64,000 bases of DNA from contig NC_056548.1 of assembly GCF_910596095.1 (NCBI RefSeq), positions 4,737,151-4,801,150 of the forward strand, written 5' to 3'. The stretch comes from Thunnus maccoyii. Its lineage: Eukaryota; Chordata; Actinopteri; Scombriformes; Scombridae. The notes beneath the pieces are model-generated. The model was given only the letters and a program-made list of their open reading frames with translations. It ran no database searches and was not told where the DNA came from. Within the stretch, counting starts at the first letter, position 1. Every line of letters begins with the position of its first letter. The translations under genes and the position numbers were made by a program. This document shows, in pieces, positions 11,120 through 23,000 of the stretch.

Positions 11120-11384
11120 CCCAGAAGCCTTCTTTTTTGACGCGGAACTACTCTTTAGATGAACACTTCCGGCTGGGACCTTTTTTCCTTCTTCTTCTTT
11201 TTTTTTTTTTACGTCGTTCCCCAAAGTTCCGTTTCCAGCAATTTCTGTAGTCGGCGACTAATCGCAGGAGCACCGCTAGAGAGACAGCAGAGGCTTCTAG
11301 AAACAACGTGCACCGGGACCGTTAGCGGCAAACAACCCCGCTACGTTACACAGTTAAACTTTTAATATTACTTAGCTGAGCAAA
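11120..11384 (+). promoter_or_regulatory. ahsa1: ahsa1 promoter / 5' UTR with ETS-like and heat-shock-like sites
   Basis: Unique sequence just before the ahsa1 ATG. It holds an ETS-type box cacttccgg (core 11165-11172) and a TTCTAGAA dyad at 11295-11302, the inverted pair of a heat-shock element. A third adjoining unit is imperfect (GAG at 11290-11292). A short upstream ORF could start at 11159 if transcription begins early enough. The transcription start was not determined. Confidence 0.45.
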
Positions 11385-14300
11385 ATGGCAAAATGGGGAG
11401 AAGGAGACCCTCGCTGGATTGTAGAAGAGCGAGCAGATGCGACTAATGTCAACAACTGGCACTGGTGAGATATGATGAAAGGACGAGCTAGCCTGCTAAT
11501 GCTAACGTCACATTGAGCTCGTATTTATGTCAAGGAAAAGCAGTTATTTTGGGGGGATTTCAACATATATACAGGCCAGGTGAGGTGATAAGTGTGTTAA
11601 TGAGACAGCTAAGGGTGTAACATGTTGGATATTATAAATGTTAAGGTGTCAGATTTAAAATTTAAAGGCAGTAATCGAGCTAATGTCCGTTTTCAAGTTA
11701 GCTCCGGTTGTAGCAAGCTAATGTAGCTTCACATGCTTGTCTTCAGGTTATTATTAGCAGTCTGTGGTGGTTATCAGCATGATTACATACAACTACACGT
11801 GTTTCAGTGTAACAATATGCTGAATAGTTGAATATTTTCTTAGTAAAATGTTAAACCATAGTTGTTACACCTTAACAGAACACGTGAGATTCCTCCTTCA
11901 CAACGTGAGAGTCTTATTATAAAATATTTTAATACATCCAGGTTTTGTTGTGGTAGTTGTTTCTATCTTTTAGCGAGCGTAAAGTAGTAAAAAAATGGGG
12001 CCATAATATTCAAATTGCAGTATAAATCCTATACTAAACTCTATGGGTTTCTCCATGGTAACCTTATTCATCTCCATGGTTACACACTTCAATGGTTTGA
12101 TGTAGAACATCATATTTCATCATGTGACACATCTAAACGGCTGCTCCTAGCTGCAAAGAGACCCTACTTTGAATTGTGTGAGTAAATGCTTGTCAGGTAA
12201 ATGTACTTAAAGGTTAGATTCACTATTTTTATTCATGTTTTCTCTTGCTGTAATCGTTCCTCCTGTTCATACTGACCATTAGAAGATCCCTTCATGATGT
12301 ACTTACAATGTAAGTGATGAGGACAAAATCCACAGTCCTCCTTCTGTGAAAAAATGTATTTAAAACGCTTATCTGAAGCTAATATGAAGCTTCAGCTGTA
12401 CAAATTAGTCAAATTGATTCAATATCTTACAAAGACAGTCTTTTTAGTGCCAAATTCCTGCTTTCTGTTACTATACTTGTCCGAGGAAACACAACGAGGG
12501 AATTCGATTCTAAAAAGACTGTAAATGTGGCAGATATTCACTTGATATGACTAACTCAGAGCCTCATATAAGCTTCAGATAAACTTTTAAATGCATTTTT
12601 TGCTCAACACAAGGATTTTGTCCCCCATCACTTCCATTGTAAGTGCATTATGAAGGGATCTTCTAATGGTCAGTATGAACAGGAGGAATGATTACAGCAA
12701 GAAAAACCTGCCTCAGTGTTCATTTGGGCTCCTGACTGTTGTTTTAAGACAGACTTGAAAAATGGTGGCTCACTTCATTTGTCCCTCCCTGATCTTTATG
12801 TTATCCAACTGTTACTGTTTTAAATCAGAATCAGCTTTATTGCCAAGTATGTAATCAGATGACATACGAGGAATTTGACTTGGTGTTAAGGTGCGTAGCA
12901 GTCAAACATATACAGACAAAAGATATACTGGAAAATAAGAGATCCTAAAGAATATAAAAAGAAAAAATTACAATAGAAGAAGAATGTTGAGAGGAGCAGC
13001 TACAGATTAAAATGTTAAATATTAAATAGAGGAGAACAGGATAAATTCACAGGGTATTTACCAGGAGTAAACAGTGTATGCATAATTTATAATAAGTAAT
13101 ACAGCTGTGTGAATATAACACGCTATGTAGTTTCCAAAAAGCCCATACTTTAATCAAAATGCAAAGTACAGTTTTGGTACCTCTAATGCTAGCTGGCTGG
13201 TGATTCCAAGGGTGTCTCTAGACCACCACTTGCTCCTGCCACTCAAAATAAATTTTGTCCATAGGGATCTGCTGTTGCTGCTACTGGAAATCTGGAAGGC
13301 ACTTCAGAAATAATGTCGTCTGGAGTCCCTTTGGAGAGAGAATATACTGCTGAACATGTTAGTGTTTAATCCCATTTGAGATAGTACGGTCATATTTCTG
13401 TATATCACAGTATTATTCAGTGTGTTCTACCTACTACACAGTATTGTCTTGTGGAGACTTAAGACTTGCCTGAAAAAGGTAATTAATCAGATATGACATC
13501 ATCAGGGCTGCATCTAAAGATTATTTTCATTATCAATTAATCAGTGGATGTTTTCTCAATTTAACCAATTAGTTGTTTGGTCCATAAAATGTCAGAAAAT
13601 GGTGAAAAATGACAATCACTGTTTCTCAAAGCCCAAGATGACGTCCTCACATGTCTTTTTCTGTCTTGACCAACAGTCCACAACTCAAAGATATTCAGTT
13701 TACTGTCATAGACTAAAGAAACCAGAAAATATTCACATTTGAGAAGCTGGAACCAGATAATTTGGACATTTTCTTTCTTGGTGTTTAGGATTTAGTGGCA
13801 TCTAGTGGTGAGGTTGCAGACAACCAACTGAATACCCCCCACCCATCCTCCAAGCATGTAGGAGAACCTACAAGGCGTAGCGAAACTCGCGAAAAATGTG
13901 AAAGGCCTTCTTTAGAGCCAGTGTTTGGATTGTCCGTTCTGGGCTACTGTAGAAACATGGCGGCCTCAGTGTCAGAGGACTCGCTCTCTATTTAGATATG
14001 AAGGCTCATTCTAAGGTAACGAAAATGCAACGATTCCTATTTTCACGTGACTATAAACTAATTAAAACATATTTATGAATATTATATTCCATTTCTGCCA
14101 AGTCCTAGATGCCACTAAATTCTACATACTGCACCTTTAAAGAATGTCTCCAAACAATTAATAGATTATAAAAATAGTTGGCGATTAATTTAATAGTAAG
14201 CAACTAATTGATTAATCGATGCAGCTCTAGTCATCATGTCTGAATATGTTTTTGTTGGGTTATTCTATCATTTTGTAGTAATGACAGAAATGACCAATAT

Positions 14301-17300
14301 AGATGCAACAAGTTTGTACCATCAGCTTCTCCTGTGAGAGCAGAAAATCATTGAAATACTCTGCTTATTTAAATAAGGAACTTTGCTGCATACAGCGTTT
14401 ATAAAACATGGTAAAAAGCTTAAAACAGGGTTAAAAATCTACTCAGATATGTGCTAATGAGTGACGTTTTTTATTGATTAACCCCAGCATGTTTGTAGTG
14501 TTTTACACCCGTCTGATTATATTGTTTAAGATTATTAGATCAAAGAGTTTTGATTCATTTACTTCAGTTTTTCCTCTTATTTTGATTGTAATTCTGTCAT
14601 GTATGAAATGTTTTATCTATTTGTCAATTTTAAGTTGAGTCGGGACTTCATGTGCAAATCTGCTGTTGAGCGAACCTCGACCCTTTTACACCGATGTTGC
14701 TATGTTGTCGCTGTCCCCAATAAACAAACAAATACACAAATAGCCTTATAAAAAGCCTTAGCTGTAAACGGATATATTTAAACTCTGACACATATACGTA
14801 GACATGATGTTTGTTCATTGTGATAGGATAGATTATCCATCTCCACCATCTAACAGAAACCAGCAGAAGCCCAAAGGGAACAGTAAACCATATGGGATGC
14901 ATGTAGATGTGGGTTGTTGACCTGTCTGGATCTGCTCTCTCATCACCGCGTTCTCCTCTTGACGTTTCAGGACTGAACGAGATGCAACAAACTGGTCGTC
15001 GGACAAATTAAAATCTCTGCTCCTCGGGCTGAGCGTGGAGAACGAGGAGGGGAGCTGCGAGGTTACGGAAGTCAGCAAGGTGGAAGGAGAGGCCTCGATC
15101 AACAACCGGAAAGGGAAACTTATTTTCTTTTATGAATGGAACGTAAAAGCAACTTGGACCGGTGAGTAGAAGATTGGGACGTTTACTGAGATTTATTGTT
15201 ACTGCTGATTAGTTACAGAGGAAACTAACCTCATCATCTGCCTACAGCTGTGTTTGTTTTCATAGACTTCACATCCACTTTCTCACTATAACAAGCATAT
15301 TTTATAATAGAAAAGATTCAAAAAGGCATCAGTGGCTTGTAGAGGAGAGTAGCTGATTATTATTAGCTGTTATTATCAACCTTAAAGATAAAAAATCAGG
15401 AAGTAAGAGGCTGTGAATCTCTGCTGACGTCTTTATTCTCTTCATTTTACCAGGAAAGTCGAAAGCGGGAGTCAAATATAAAGGAACGATTGAGGTTCCA
15501 AACCTGTCCGACGAGAACGACATGGAGGATCTTGATGTAAGTTTTTCACTATCAAACTCGTGTTAAAATGATTTTTAACCGGCCGATCAGCGGAGGAACA
15601 ATGTGGCGGTAACTCGTCATGTGATCTTTTATCCAGATCGGTGTATCGCTGAACAAAGACGAGCCTGAGACGCCACTGACCAACCTGATGAGAACAAAAG
15701 GAGCTGAGAAAATCCGCGAGGCTCTGGGAAGCTACGTCGGGTTCTTAAAAACAGGCGAGTTCTTAAAGGATCAGTCAGTGATCCAAGTCGAAATAAAAGG
15801 AAGGATCAAGTCACCACTAGAACCTAAAACACAGGATCAGCTGATTGACAGGTGTTTTTCATTGTATACAGTATAAATCTGTGATTTAAATGGTCAGAAA
15901 AACAGATCAGGCCTGAGGTGATGAGTCATTTTAAAGGTTTACGATAGGATAGACATGTATAGTTTCATGACTTTAAGGGTTCTATACAGGCAGTGAAACA
16001 AAACTTAACACAGACATTTTGACTTGTGAAAGCAGGAAAAGCACAGGTGTAAATAATATCATTAATTATGGCTCTGCCTGCTGTGAAAAGGGTCTACAAG
16101 TCAACAGAAATTGAAAATGTAAAAATGTTGTTGTATAAATTGCAAATAGAAATGACACAAATTGCAGAATTTGCTTTTACAATATTATAAAATTCCTTCT
16201 TATTTGGTCCTAAAAATTCTCACTGTAGTTTAGGGGTTAAAGGACGAGTTCACAGTTTTTCAAGTCTGTTTTAAAACAACAGTCAGGTGTCTGAATGAAC
16301 ACTGAAACACGTTTTCCTCGCTGTCATCATTCCTCCTGTTCATACTGACCATTTAAGACTGCCAGAGATCTTTGTTGCATCTCTCCTCTTTCTGTAACGA
16401 AGGCACAAAAATGCTCCAAAAACGTCCATTATTTAGATCCTCATTCCTCTCAGGGTCCACATACAGATTTCTTTCACAATGACAATACAAACCACACAAT
16501 TACTTGATAACATGACATACAACACCACCACATACAACAAGAAATTCAGTAACGATGAAGAAAAAGTTGGTTTGAATCTCAATTTTTGTGTTTTTTTTAT
16601 TGCAGAGTTCACACAAGGGATGATCCTGCCGACAGCTAACGGTGTGGCGAAGCTGCAGTCCACATCACAGTCCAAAGCCAAGTTGAATAAAACTCAGGTT
16701 GGTCCCGACTGTCATTTATTAACATCCTCCATCTGTTAGATTCTCAGGCATCCAGACAAAGACTCTTGTTATTGAATTATTCACAGTAACAGAATGATCA
16801 GTTGCTTTATGTACCATCACTGTACATAAAGCAGTAAATCTGTTCTCACCAGAGTTTTGTTCTTCTTGTTGAACAGATTTCCTCCTCGGGCAGCACAGCT
16901 GCTCCAATCAACACTGGCGTCAAGATTCCCACCTGTAAATTCAGCATAAGAGAAACGTTCCTCACCTCGCCGGCCGACCTGTTCAGGGTGTTTGTCAACC
17001 AGGAGGTGAGTTTCACCTGTTTGTCCTCGTGTCTGACTGTCGGACTATGTGACAGATTTTGTTTACAATCACTTAAAAGACAAGATAAGATGTTGATGTC
17101 GATATTTTTCTCGTCGTTATACAGATGGTTCAGGCGTTCACACACGCTCCAGCGATGGTGGAGGGAGAGCGAGGCGGGAAGTTTCGTCTGCTAGATGGAA
17201 ATGTTTTTGGTGAATTCACAGAGCTGGTGAGTCTGTCTGTCTGTCTGACCTCTTATTCTGAAAATACTGTAATACAGAACATGTTCATGTGTACATTAAC

Positions 17301-18160
17301 AGAGATTTTATTCATATTTGTTCTTTATTGTGCCTTTAAAGTAAATGAACAAATTCTCTCTCAACAATGAATCCTTTAAAACTTCTTTTGCCACCAGGTT
17401 CCTGATGAGAAAATAGTCATGAAGTGGAGGTATAACAACTGGCCCTGCGGTATGTTGATGTATATATTTAAGTATATTTTACATTTAAAAAGCCATTTTT
17501 AAACACAAATTGTCCAAAAGCGAGGACGGTAGCCGTAGAAAAAATATTTTATGCATATGAAATTAAGTCTAGAAACATCTGAAACAATAAATCAAACTGA
17601 AGTTGACACTTTTTAGTATCTGTCAGTTAAAATAATTTATTGTTTTTCACACTATTTTAAATGGAAGGACGGAGTTTTTGTGTTGTTGGTTTGATAAAAT
17701 AAGAATTTTAAGAGTTCTATATTTGTTGTGGTAGCTTGAGATGTGAATTCTTCATTGTATTTTACATTTTAAATACTGTTTATATACTATTAGGAAAAAT
17801 TATGGGTATATTATGGACCAAACTTCATAACTGTCGTCTCTTATTCAAATTTTTAAATTTTAGAATTAATCGCTTGAAGCAGTGAAGCAATTTTCTGGTC
17901 TTAATTCATCCAGTTTGTGTTTCTGTAGTTGATTGCTGTAATATTTCAGACATCGATCGTCATCATGTGATCGTTTTCCTCCTACAGAGCACTACGCGAC
18001 AATCACGATGACCTTCTTGGACCGGAGCAGCGAGACGGAGCTGAAGGTGGAGTGTCGAGGCGTCCCGGACAGCGAGGAGGAGCGGACGAAAGAGGGCTGG
18101 AAGAGATACTACTTCGAAGCTATTAAACAGACATTTGGCTACGGAGCGCGGCTCTTCTGA
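11385..18160 (+). CDS. ahsa1: Activator of 90 kDa heat shock protein ATPase (AHA1), complete, nine exons
   Basis: Coding exons: 11385-11464, 14971-15161, 15454-15536, 15637-15754, 16606-16697, 16877-17005, 17125-17226, 17398-17449 and 17988-18160 (1020 nt, 339 aa; human AHSA1 is 338). All junction phases agree. The product binds HSP90 and stimulates its ATPase in the cytosol (family knowledge). Visible marks are the N-terminal MAKWGEGDPRWIVEERADAT, NNWHWTERDATNWS (23-36) and the conserved RKGK at 73-76 of the Aha1 N domain. After a variable linker in exon 5, the C-terminal AHSA1 domain starts around FTHAPAMVEGERGGKF and ends QTFGYGARLF. Intron 4 has a GC donor (acag|gcgagt), the only donor there that keeps the phase to EFTQGMILP. 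Introns hold several MITEs. The gene converges on the drap1-like gene. Confidence 0.96.
12207..12780. mobile_element. Fold-back MITE with arms of about 270 bp, copy 1 (ahsa1 intron 1)
   Basis: The left arm (ctgtaatcgttcctcctgtt, tactgaccattagaagatcc, aaagacagtctttttagtgc) is the reverse complement of the right arm (aaaaagactgtaaatgtgg, ggatcttctaatggtcagta, aggaggaatgattacagcaa). A short loop lies at about 12470-12505. There is no coding capacity. Confidence 0.85.
12822..13080 (+). repeat. Dispersed repeat with the 'AGAATCAGCTTTATTGCCAAGTATG' head
   Basis: Contains aatcagaatcagctttattg and acgaggaatttgacttgg, a head sequence common in fish genomes. It reads like the complement of a retroposon 3' end; a matching tail, aataaagctgattctgattc, occurs near 8095-8120. 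The right boundary is uncertain. Confidence 0.5.
13506..14230 (+). mobile_element. ATTAATCGATTA-type MITE, copy 3, split by a second MITE
   Basis: The left part (13506-13781) ends within the agataatttggacattttc core. The right part resumes at about 14143 (aatgtctccaaacaattaat) and ends ttgattaatcgatgcagctc. A different MITE sits between them. Confidence 0.8.
13782..14142 (+). mobile_element. MITE nested in copy 3 (GTGTAGGATTTAGTGGCATCTAG family), copy 2
   Basis: Left end tgtttaggatttagtggcat and right end tgccactaaattctacatac followed by tgcacctttaa. The core ggctactgtagaaacatggc matches the copy at 10294. The left outermost bases appear lost. Confidence 0.8.
16237..16370 (+). mobile_element. 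Half copy of the fold-back MITE (ahsa1 intron 4)
   Basis: aaaggacgagttcacagttt, aacaacagtcaggtgtctga and attcctcctgttcatactga match one arm of the elements at 12207 and 42621. The second arm is missing. Confidence 0.75.
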
Positions 18161-18459
18161 AGACGGTGTACTGTAATGCTGTTTTCTTTTCCGTTTTTTT
18201 TTTTTTTTTGGATTTTTAAATCTTCTTGTCCTTCGATCTCTCTGGCACACGATATTTCAGTGTAAACTCATAGCACGAGTTAACGAAAGAGATGAATTAA
18301 GCGAGGCCGACCTGTCACCTGTCTGTGTACATGTAAATGTTTTAATTTCTGAACATATTTAAATCGAGACTTTTTTTCCCCCCCTTCAGTATTTGGGTCA
18401 GTTGTTCTAAGTAGCGTAAATGGACTGTGCCTTTGAGACTCTGGACGGAAAATGGATTG

Positions 18460-18465
18460 AATAAA
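18460..18465 (+). terminator. ahsa1: Likely ahsa1 polyadenylation signal
   Basis: AATAAA lies 300 bases after the stop codon; a second one follows at about 18544. Both are in the AT-rich 3' UTR. Confidence 0.5.
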
Positions 18466-18546
18466 GCAAAGAAGAATCTAATGAACCACTAATGCAAATT
18501 GGCCTCCGGTTCTATAAATAGGTAATTAATGCTAAGAGTTAAAAAT

Positions 18547-19990
18547 AAACGTTGATTTTCTTTTTATTTGAAAAAAAAAAACAATTATGTTGCTTTGAAA
18601 ATGAATGTTTATTTTTTACTTATTTTACTCTTTTCAAGTGTAACTGTAGTGAAGATGCATGTTCCATTTCAACCTGCCAGACTGAGGGACGACTGCTGGA
18701 TCTGAACTTGAAGTCTGTCACTTATAGCTAAGCAGTTGCTGTACTTTTCAGTTGCTTCGTTGAGACTTGATTTGGTGCACGTTTAACGAGCCCGGCGCGT
18801 ACGTCCGCCGCCCGGGCAGAGGAAGACCTCCTTGGACCCTTCAGCAGGAAATATTAAATGTTTGTCACAGTGTTGAAACACGGGAAAAACAAGTTTCAAG
18901 TCTTTCTGCAGGTAGCTAGCGTAGCAACTAAAGAGACGTTTTGCTATATTTGGCTTCAAAATGTACATTTCCAGTTAAAAAAAAAAAAAAAAAAGCTTTG
19001 AGAACAAAATGCATCTATTTATTTCATCCCGTCACAATGTAAAAAGATTAAACGAATCCCTGTATGCTCTTGATTTGTTTTTATTTATGTGAGCAACATC
19101 TTTTAAACTACTTCACATTAAATTTGTCACTCAAAGAAGGTGAAATGAATTTATTTACACTTTTTTTTTTTAATCAAAATGCAGAAAGGGTTTGCTGTTT
19201 TTAAAACGTTAATTTACAAGTGCTTTAAAAATTAAACGCTCAAAACAGAAACCATAAAGGACACTACAGCAGAACAAGCACTTATTTTGGTTTTAAAGAT
19301 GGCTGTAGGTCAAATTTAACATCTTTTTCTTGGAGGAAAAAACTAATCTCATTTTCATTAGGACATAGAGGTATCTAACTCCTCAGCATCACTGTAGTCT
19401 AAACAGTATAAAACAAGATGCTCAGTGTCTAAAATGGTTAGAAAAAGTGATTTTTCTCATGGAAAATGTGTAGAAACCTTTCAGACATACAGTATCTTAC
19501 CATTGAAGTAATATTAGTAGATCATAACATCACAAGCTTCATCCAAATACAAAACAAAAAGCTTCAAACATCCTGAACAAATAAACAAACTTTCCCCGTC
19601 AACAAAAAAAGGTTTTAGAATCTAAAACTATAAAGCAATCTAAGTATTTTCTTTAGTGCAAATTTACACATTTCAGTCATCATCAAATATATTTATAATC
19701 TTAAATAGGGGGAAAAAAAGAAAAGTACTTAATTACAGAAGGCCATAAATTAAATTTGAAAAAGAAAAAACATCTGTATTTAAGCAGGCAAAAGTCTAAA
19801 ATACGACATAACTTAAATCTTTGTTTTTTAACTTTTAAATTAGATGTCAGCAATTATTTCATGGTAGAAGATATTATATTGTTTCCACCAAAATGGTGAC
19901 CTGGACCAGTACAGCTTATATTAAAAAAAAGGAAAAAAATCAAAGAAGACTGATGTGATGAAGTGATGTGCTGCTGTTGGTTTGCAGCTG
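18547..19990. other. Convergent 3' region between ahsa1 and the drap1-like gene
   Basis: No gene is seen. The tail-to-tail gap holds poly-A/poly-T runs (about 18978-18993, 19162-19171). Minus-strand AATAAA words at 19150-19155 and near 19017-19022 could end the drap1-like transcript. The GC-rich bit at 18788-18832 (cccggcgcgtacgtccgccg) stands out from its AT-rich surroundings. Confidence 0.4.
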
Positions 19991-20014
19991 TTTCCTCTGG
20001 TCGTGCCTGCGGAG

Positions 20015-23000
20015 TTATAAACAGATGTAGAGCTCCGACTCCTGGAAGAAAGACAGGAAGTTAGTCAGTTACCTTGAAATCCAACTCATCAGCTCCTTCT
20101 GTCATGCAAAGTTGAGAAAAGCAGAGTATTTTTGTCCTCCCCAACATTTTTATTTCCTGGTGTGTAGATGCACATTACAGCCTCACGGGGCCACTGTTGC
20201 AGCTTAGAGCCTTTCAGACCAGTCAGCTGAGGGTTTTTAAATCACCAGCAAATGCAAAAGCTGCTGGAGTGAAGAAGAGCATCTAACCTTTTTATATCTA
20301 AAATGCTGCAATGATGGGGACTAAAAACACAAATGCAAGCAACAGCAGATCCTCTAAACACCTTACTGTCTGTGCAAAAACACAACAATGAACTCATTCT
20401 TCTTGCAAGTGTTGTGTGTATTCAGAGCCTGATATATCTTCTTCCTCTGTGCCGTACACCTCCGTTGTTGCCGAGAAACTATTAAAAACACATCAGTGAG
20501 TCACACCGCTGCACTGGGTGACATGTTCCCTCAATATGAAGAGTTTAGTCACGTTAGTTTGTTTAGAAACGGCTCCAAAGACGAATAAGAGCGATCTTGT
20601 TTTCAGTCTCTGGAGAGTAGTTCTGTGTAAGGCGGACTCCACTGAGCATGTGCAGGAACTGACAACTAGCTTGATGTCATACATATCACGACCTCTAGAC
20701 TTTCTACTGAAGTTCTTTGAGGAATTTACACTGTAGTAGAAACAAACTAACGTGTTTTTAATAGTTTTTGGACAATAATGGAGGTCTACAGCATAGAGAA
20801 TAAGATGTATCAGGCTCTGGATACACACACAATACTTATAAGTAGATCAGTTCATTGTTGGTTTGGATCCAAACATGAGATTTGTTGACAATAAGAAAAA
20901 TACAGAAGATTCCAGCGGTTTTCAGACAGAGTACGTACGCTGGAGCTTGAGTCGTTGTTAAGTGAGTCGAGACTCTGTCGCGGCGCCTTTTCTCCCACTT
21001 CAGCTGTTTTTTTAACAGAAATTTCATGCCGTTTGGTCCTGAAAAGAACAACATGTAATATACAGATTAGAGCTGAAACTATGAGATTAATCAGATAGTT
21101 GATCAGTGGAAAATTATTAATTCAGATGTTTTTTAAGATAAAATAAAACATTCTCTGATTTCAGCTTCTCTGAGGATTTCTCTGTTTTATATGACAGTTA
21201 ATTAAATATCTTTGGTATTTGAACTGTTGGTTGAACAAAAAAAGCAATTTGTGGACTTTACATGGGCTCTGATGAATTTAGCTTTTTAACCTTCTTTATG
21301 TCATTTAATAGATGAGACAATAATCAATGAAGAAATAAATAAAATAATCAGCAGATTAATTGATAATGACAGATTTAAGTGAACAGGTATAACTTAGAAC
21401 CAGTCACATATAGTGTCAATATACACCATTCAAAACAAAAGAAATGCATCGTATTACCTCACTTATTTACGTCACAATATTTACTACAGTAACTCCTCCT
21501 TCCTTTAATGCTTCTCAAGTGCTAATACAGCTGCTCTGAAAATATGATCTCTTAAAAACCAATGACACTTTACAAGTTAAACTTTATAAAAAAACGTCTC
21601 AGTCTCTACCTGTACAACGGCCACATACTCAAGCCTCTGTTGTCCTTCTGGGCTGCCGTAGATGTTGTTCGCTCCACCAGGTCTTTGAGAAAGTGGAAGA
21701 GCTTCTCTGACTCGATGCACTGCTTCCTACCATCATAAACATAATAAACTTGTTGTTTGATATTCATACACAAGTTTTATTTTTGCTGCATTTTTAAAAA
21801 AAATATTCCTGTCACCTTTAAACAGGCAGTGAACGCATCACAACAACCTCCACAAATGATTTACAAGGAAAGAGGAATAATAATAAAAGATTAATAAACA
21901 ATAATCAATAGTAACTGTCAGTCCACTGTAATATGTGCCATGTTCAGCTCTATGTTATATTATGATTCCTGTGTGAAGGTGGAACGACAGACTTACTTAC
22001 ATGTGCGCGACAGACACGACGGTGCTGAGCTTCGACTGAGTTATCAGACAGGTTTTGGTCAGCAGAGACTTCAGGAACATCTCCAACGCTCGCGCTGATC
22101 TCTGAAGTTCAGGACTCCACAGCTGCGACACGTCACGCTACACTGAACACGTCAACACATCTCTACATGTCTGCTTCGAAACAACACACACCTACTGTCA
22201 CCTCTATAATTGATGATAAAATATCCTCACTGTCACTATTTCCTCCTTGATTACAGCAGAAAACAGATTATATTTTTGGTACATTGTATTTAATCATTTG
22301 AAGCATTGTTTTTGTTAATGAATGCCTCATTTCTAGGTTGTGGTTAGTGCTGCGTACCAGTACCCTTAAAGAGATACTGATACCCTGAGAGTACTTCATT
22401 CAATACTCGTCATGTGAATGGAAGCATTCAGTTAAAATGCCACCGCTCCTCCCATCTAAATGATTTGTACAATAATACATTTTGAAAATGTTCAAACTAT
22501 TGAAATATTTATTAAATAACTGTACAAATCTGTACAATGAAGTATTATCACTGCAGACTGTACAGGTTGTAGCTGCAGTAGCGGGCCAATCACACGAATG
22601 AATCAAAGAACGCTTGCAGTGATTGGCTGCAAGTAAAACTATACAAATAGTAATTTTTTTCTAAATCTGGGTAGAAAAAGGATCAAATGCAGGTATCATT
22701 TGACAGGAGAAGCTTCAATACTTCTTGGTACTGGGTAATTTCAGTCAATACCTTAAAGGTAGTACCGATACCCAGCTCTAGTTGTTGTGTATTAAGCTGT
22801 ACAACTATACATACTTAGATTTTTTGGGAGGCATGAAAACTTTAAATGTAGGGCTGGATTTAAATTGAACTCTTCAGTTTCTTTACCTGATTTTCAGCAA
22901 AAACAATACTTTTTTATGGTACTGTCATGACTAAAAACACATTTTTACATGTTTTTCATTCATCAAAAATATGCAAAACTTCTCTAATGTTTAACATAAA

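Noticed and set aside
11159..11365. 68-codon frame before ahsa1 as a gene
   Set aside because: It has no domain and sits in the promoter/5' UTR; at most an upstream ORF.
20414..20484. Possible acidic exon TTEVYGTEEEDISGSEY in the drap1-like gene
   Set aside because: It does not join in phase to exon 5, has no good donor, and the strong acceptor before ESELYICL joins in phase directly.
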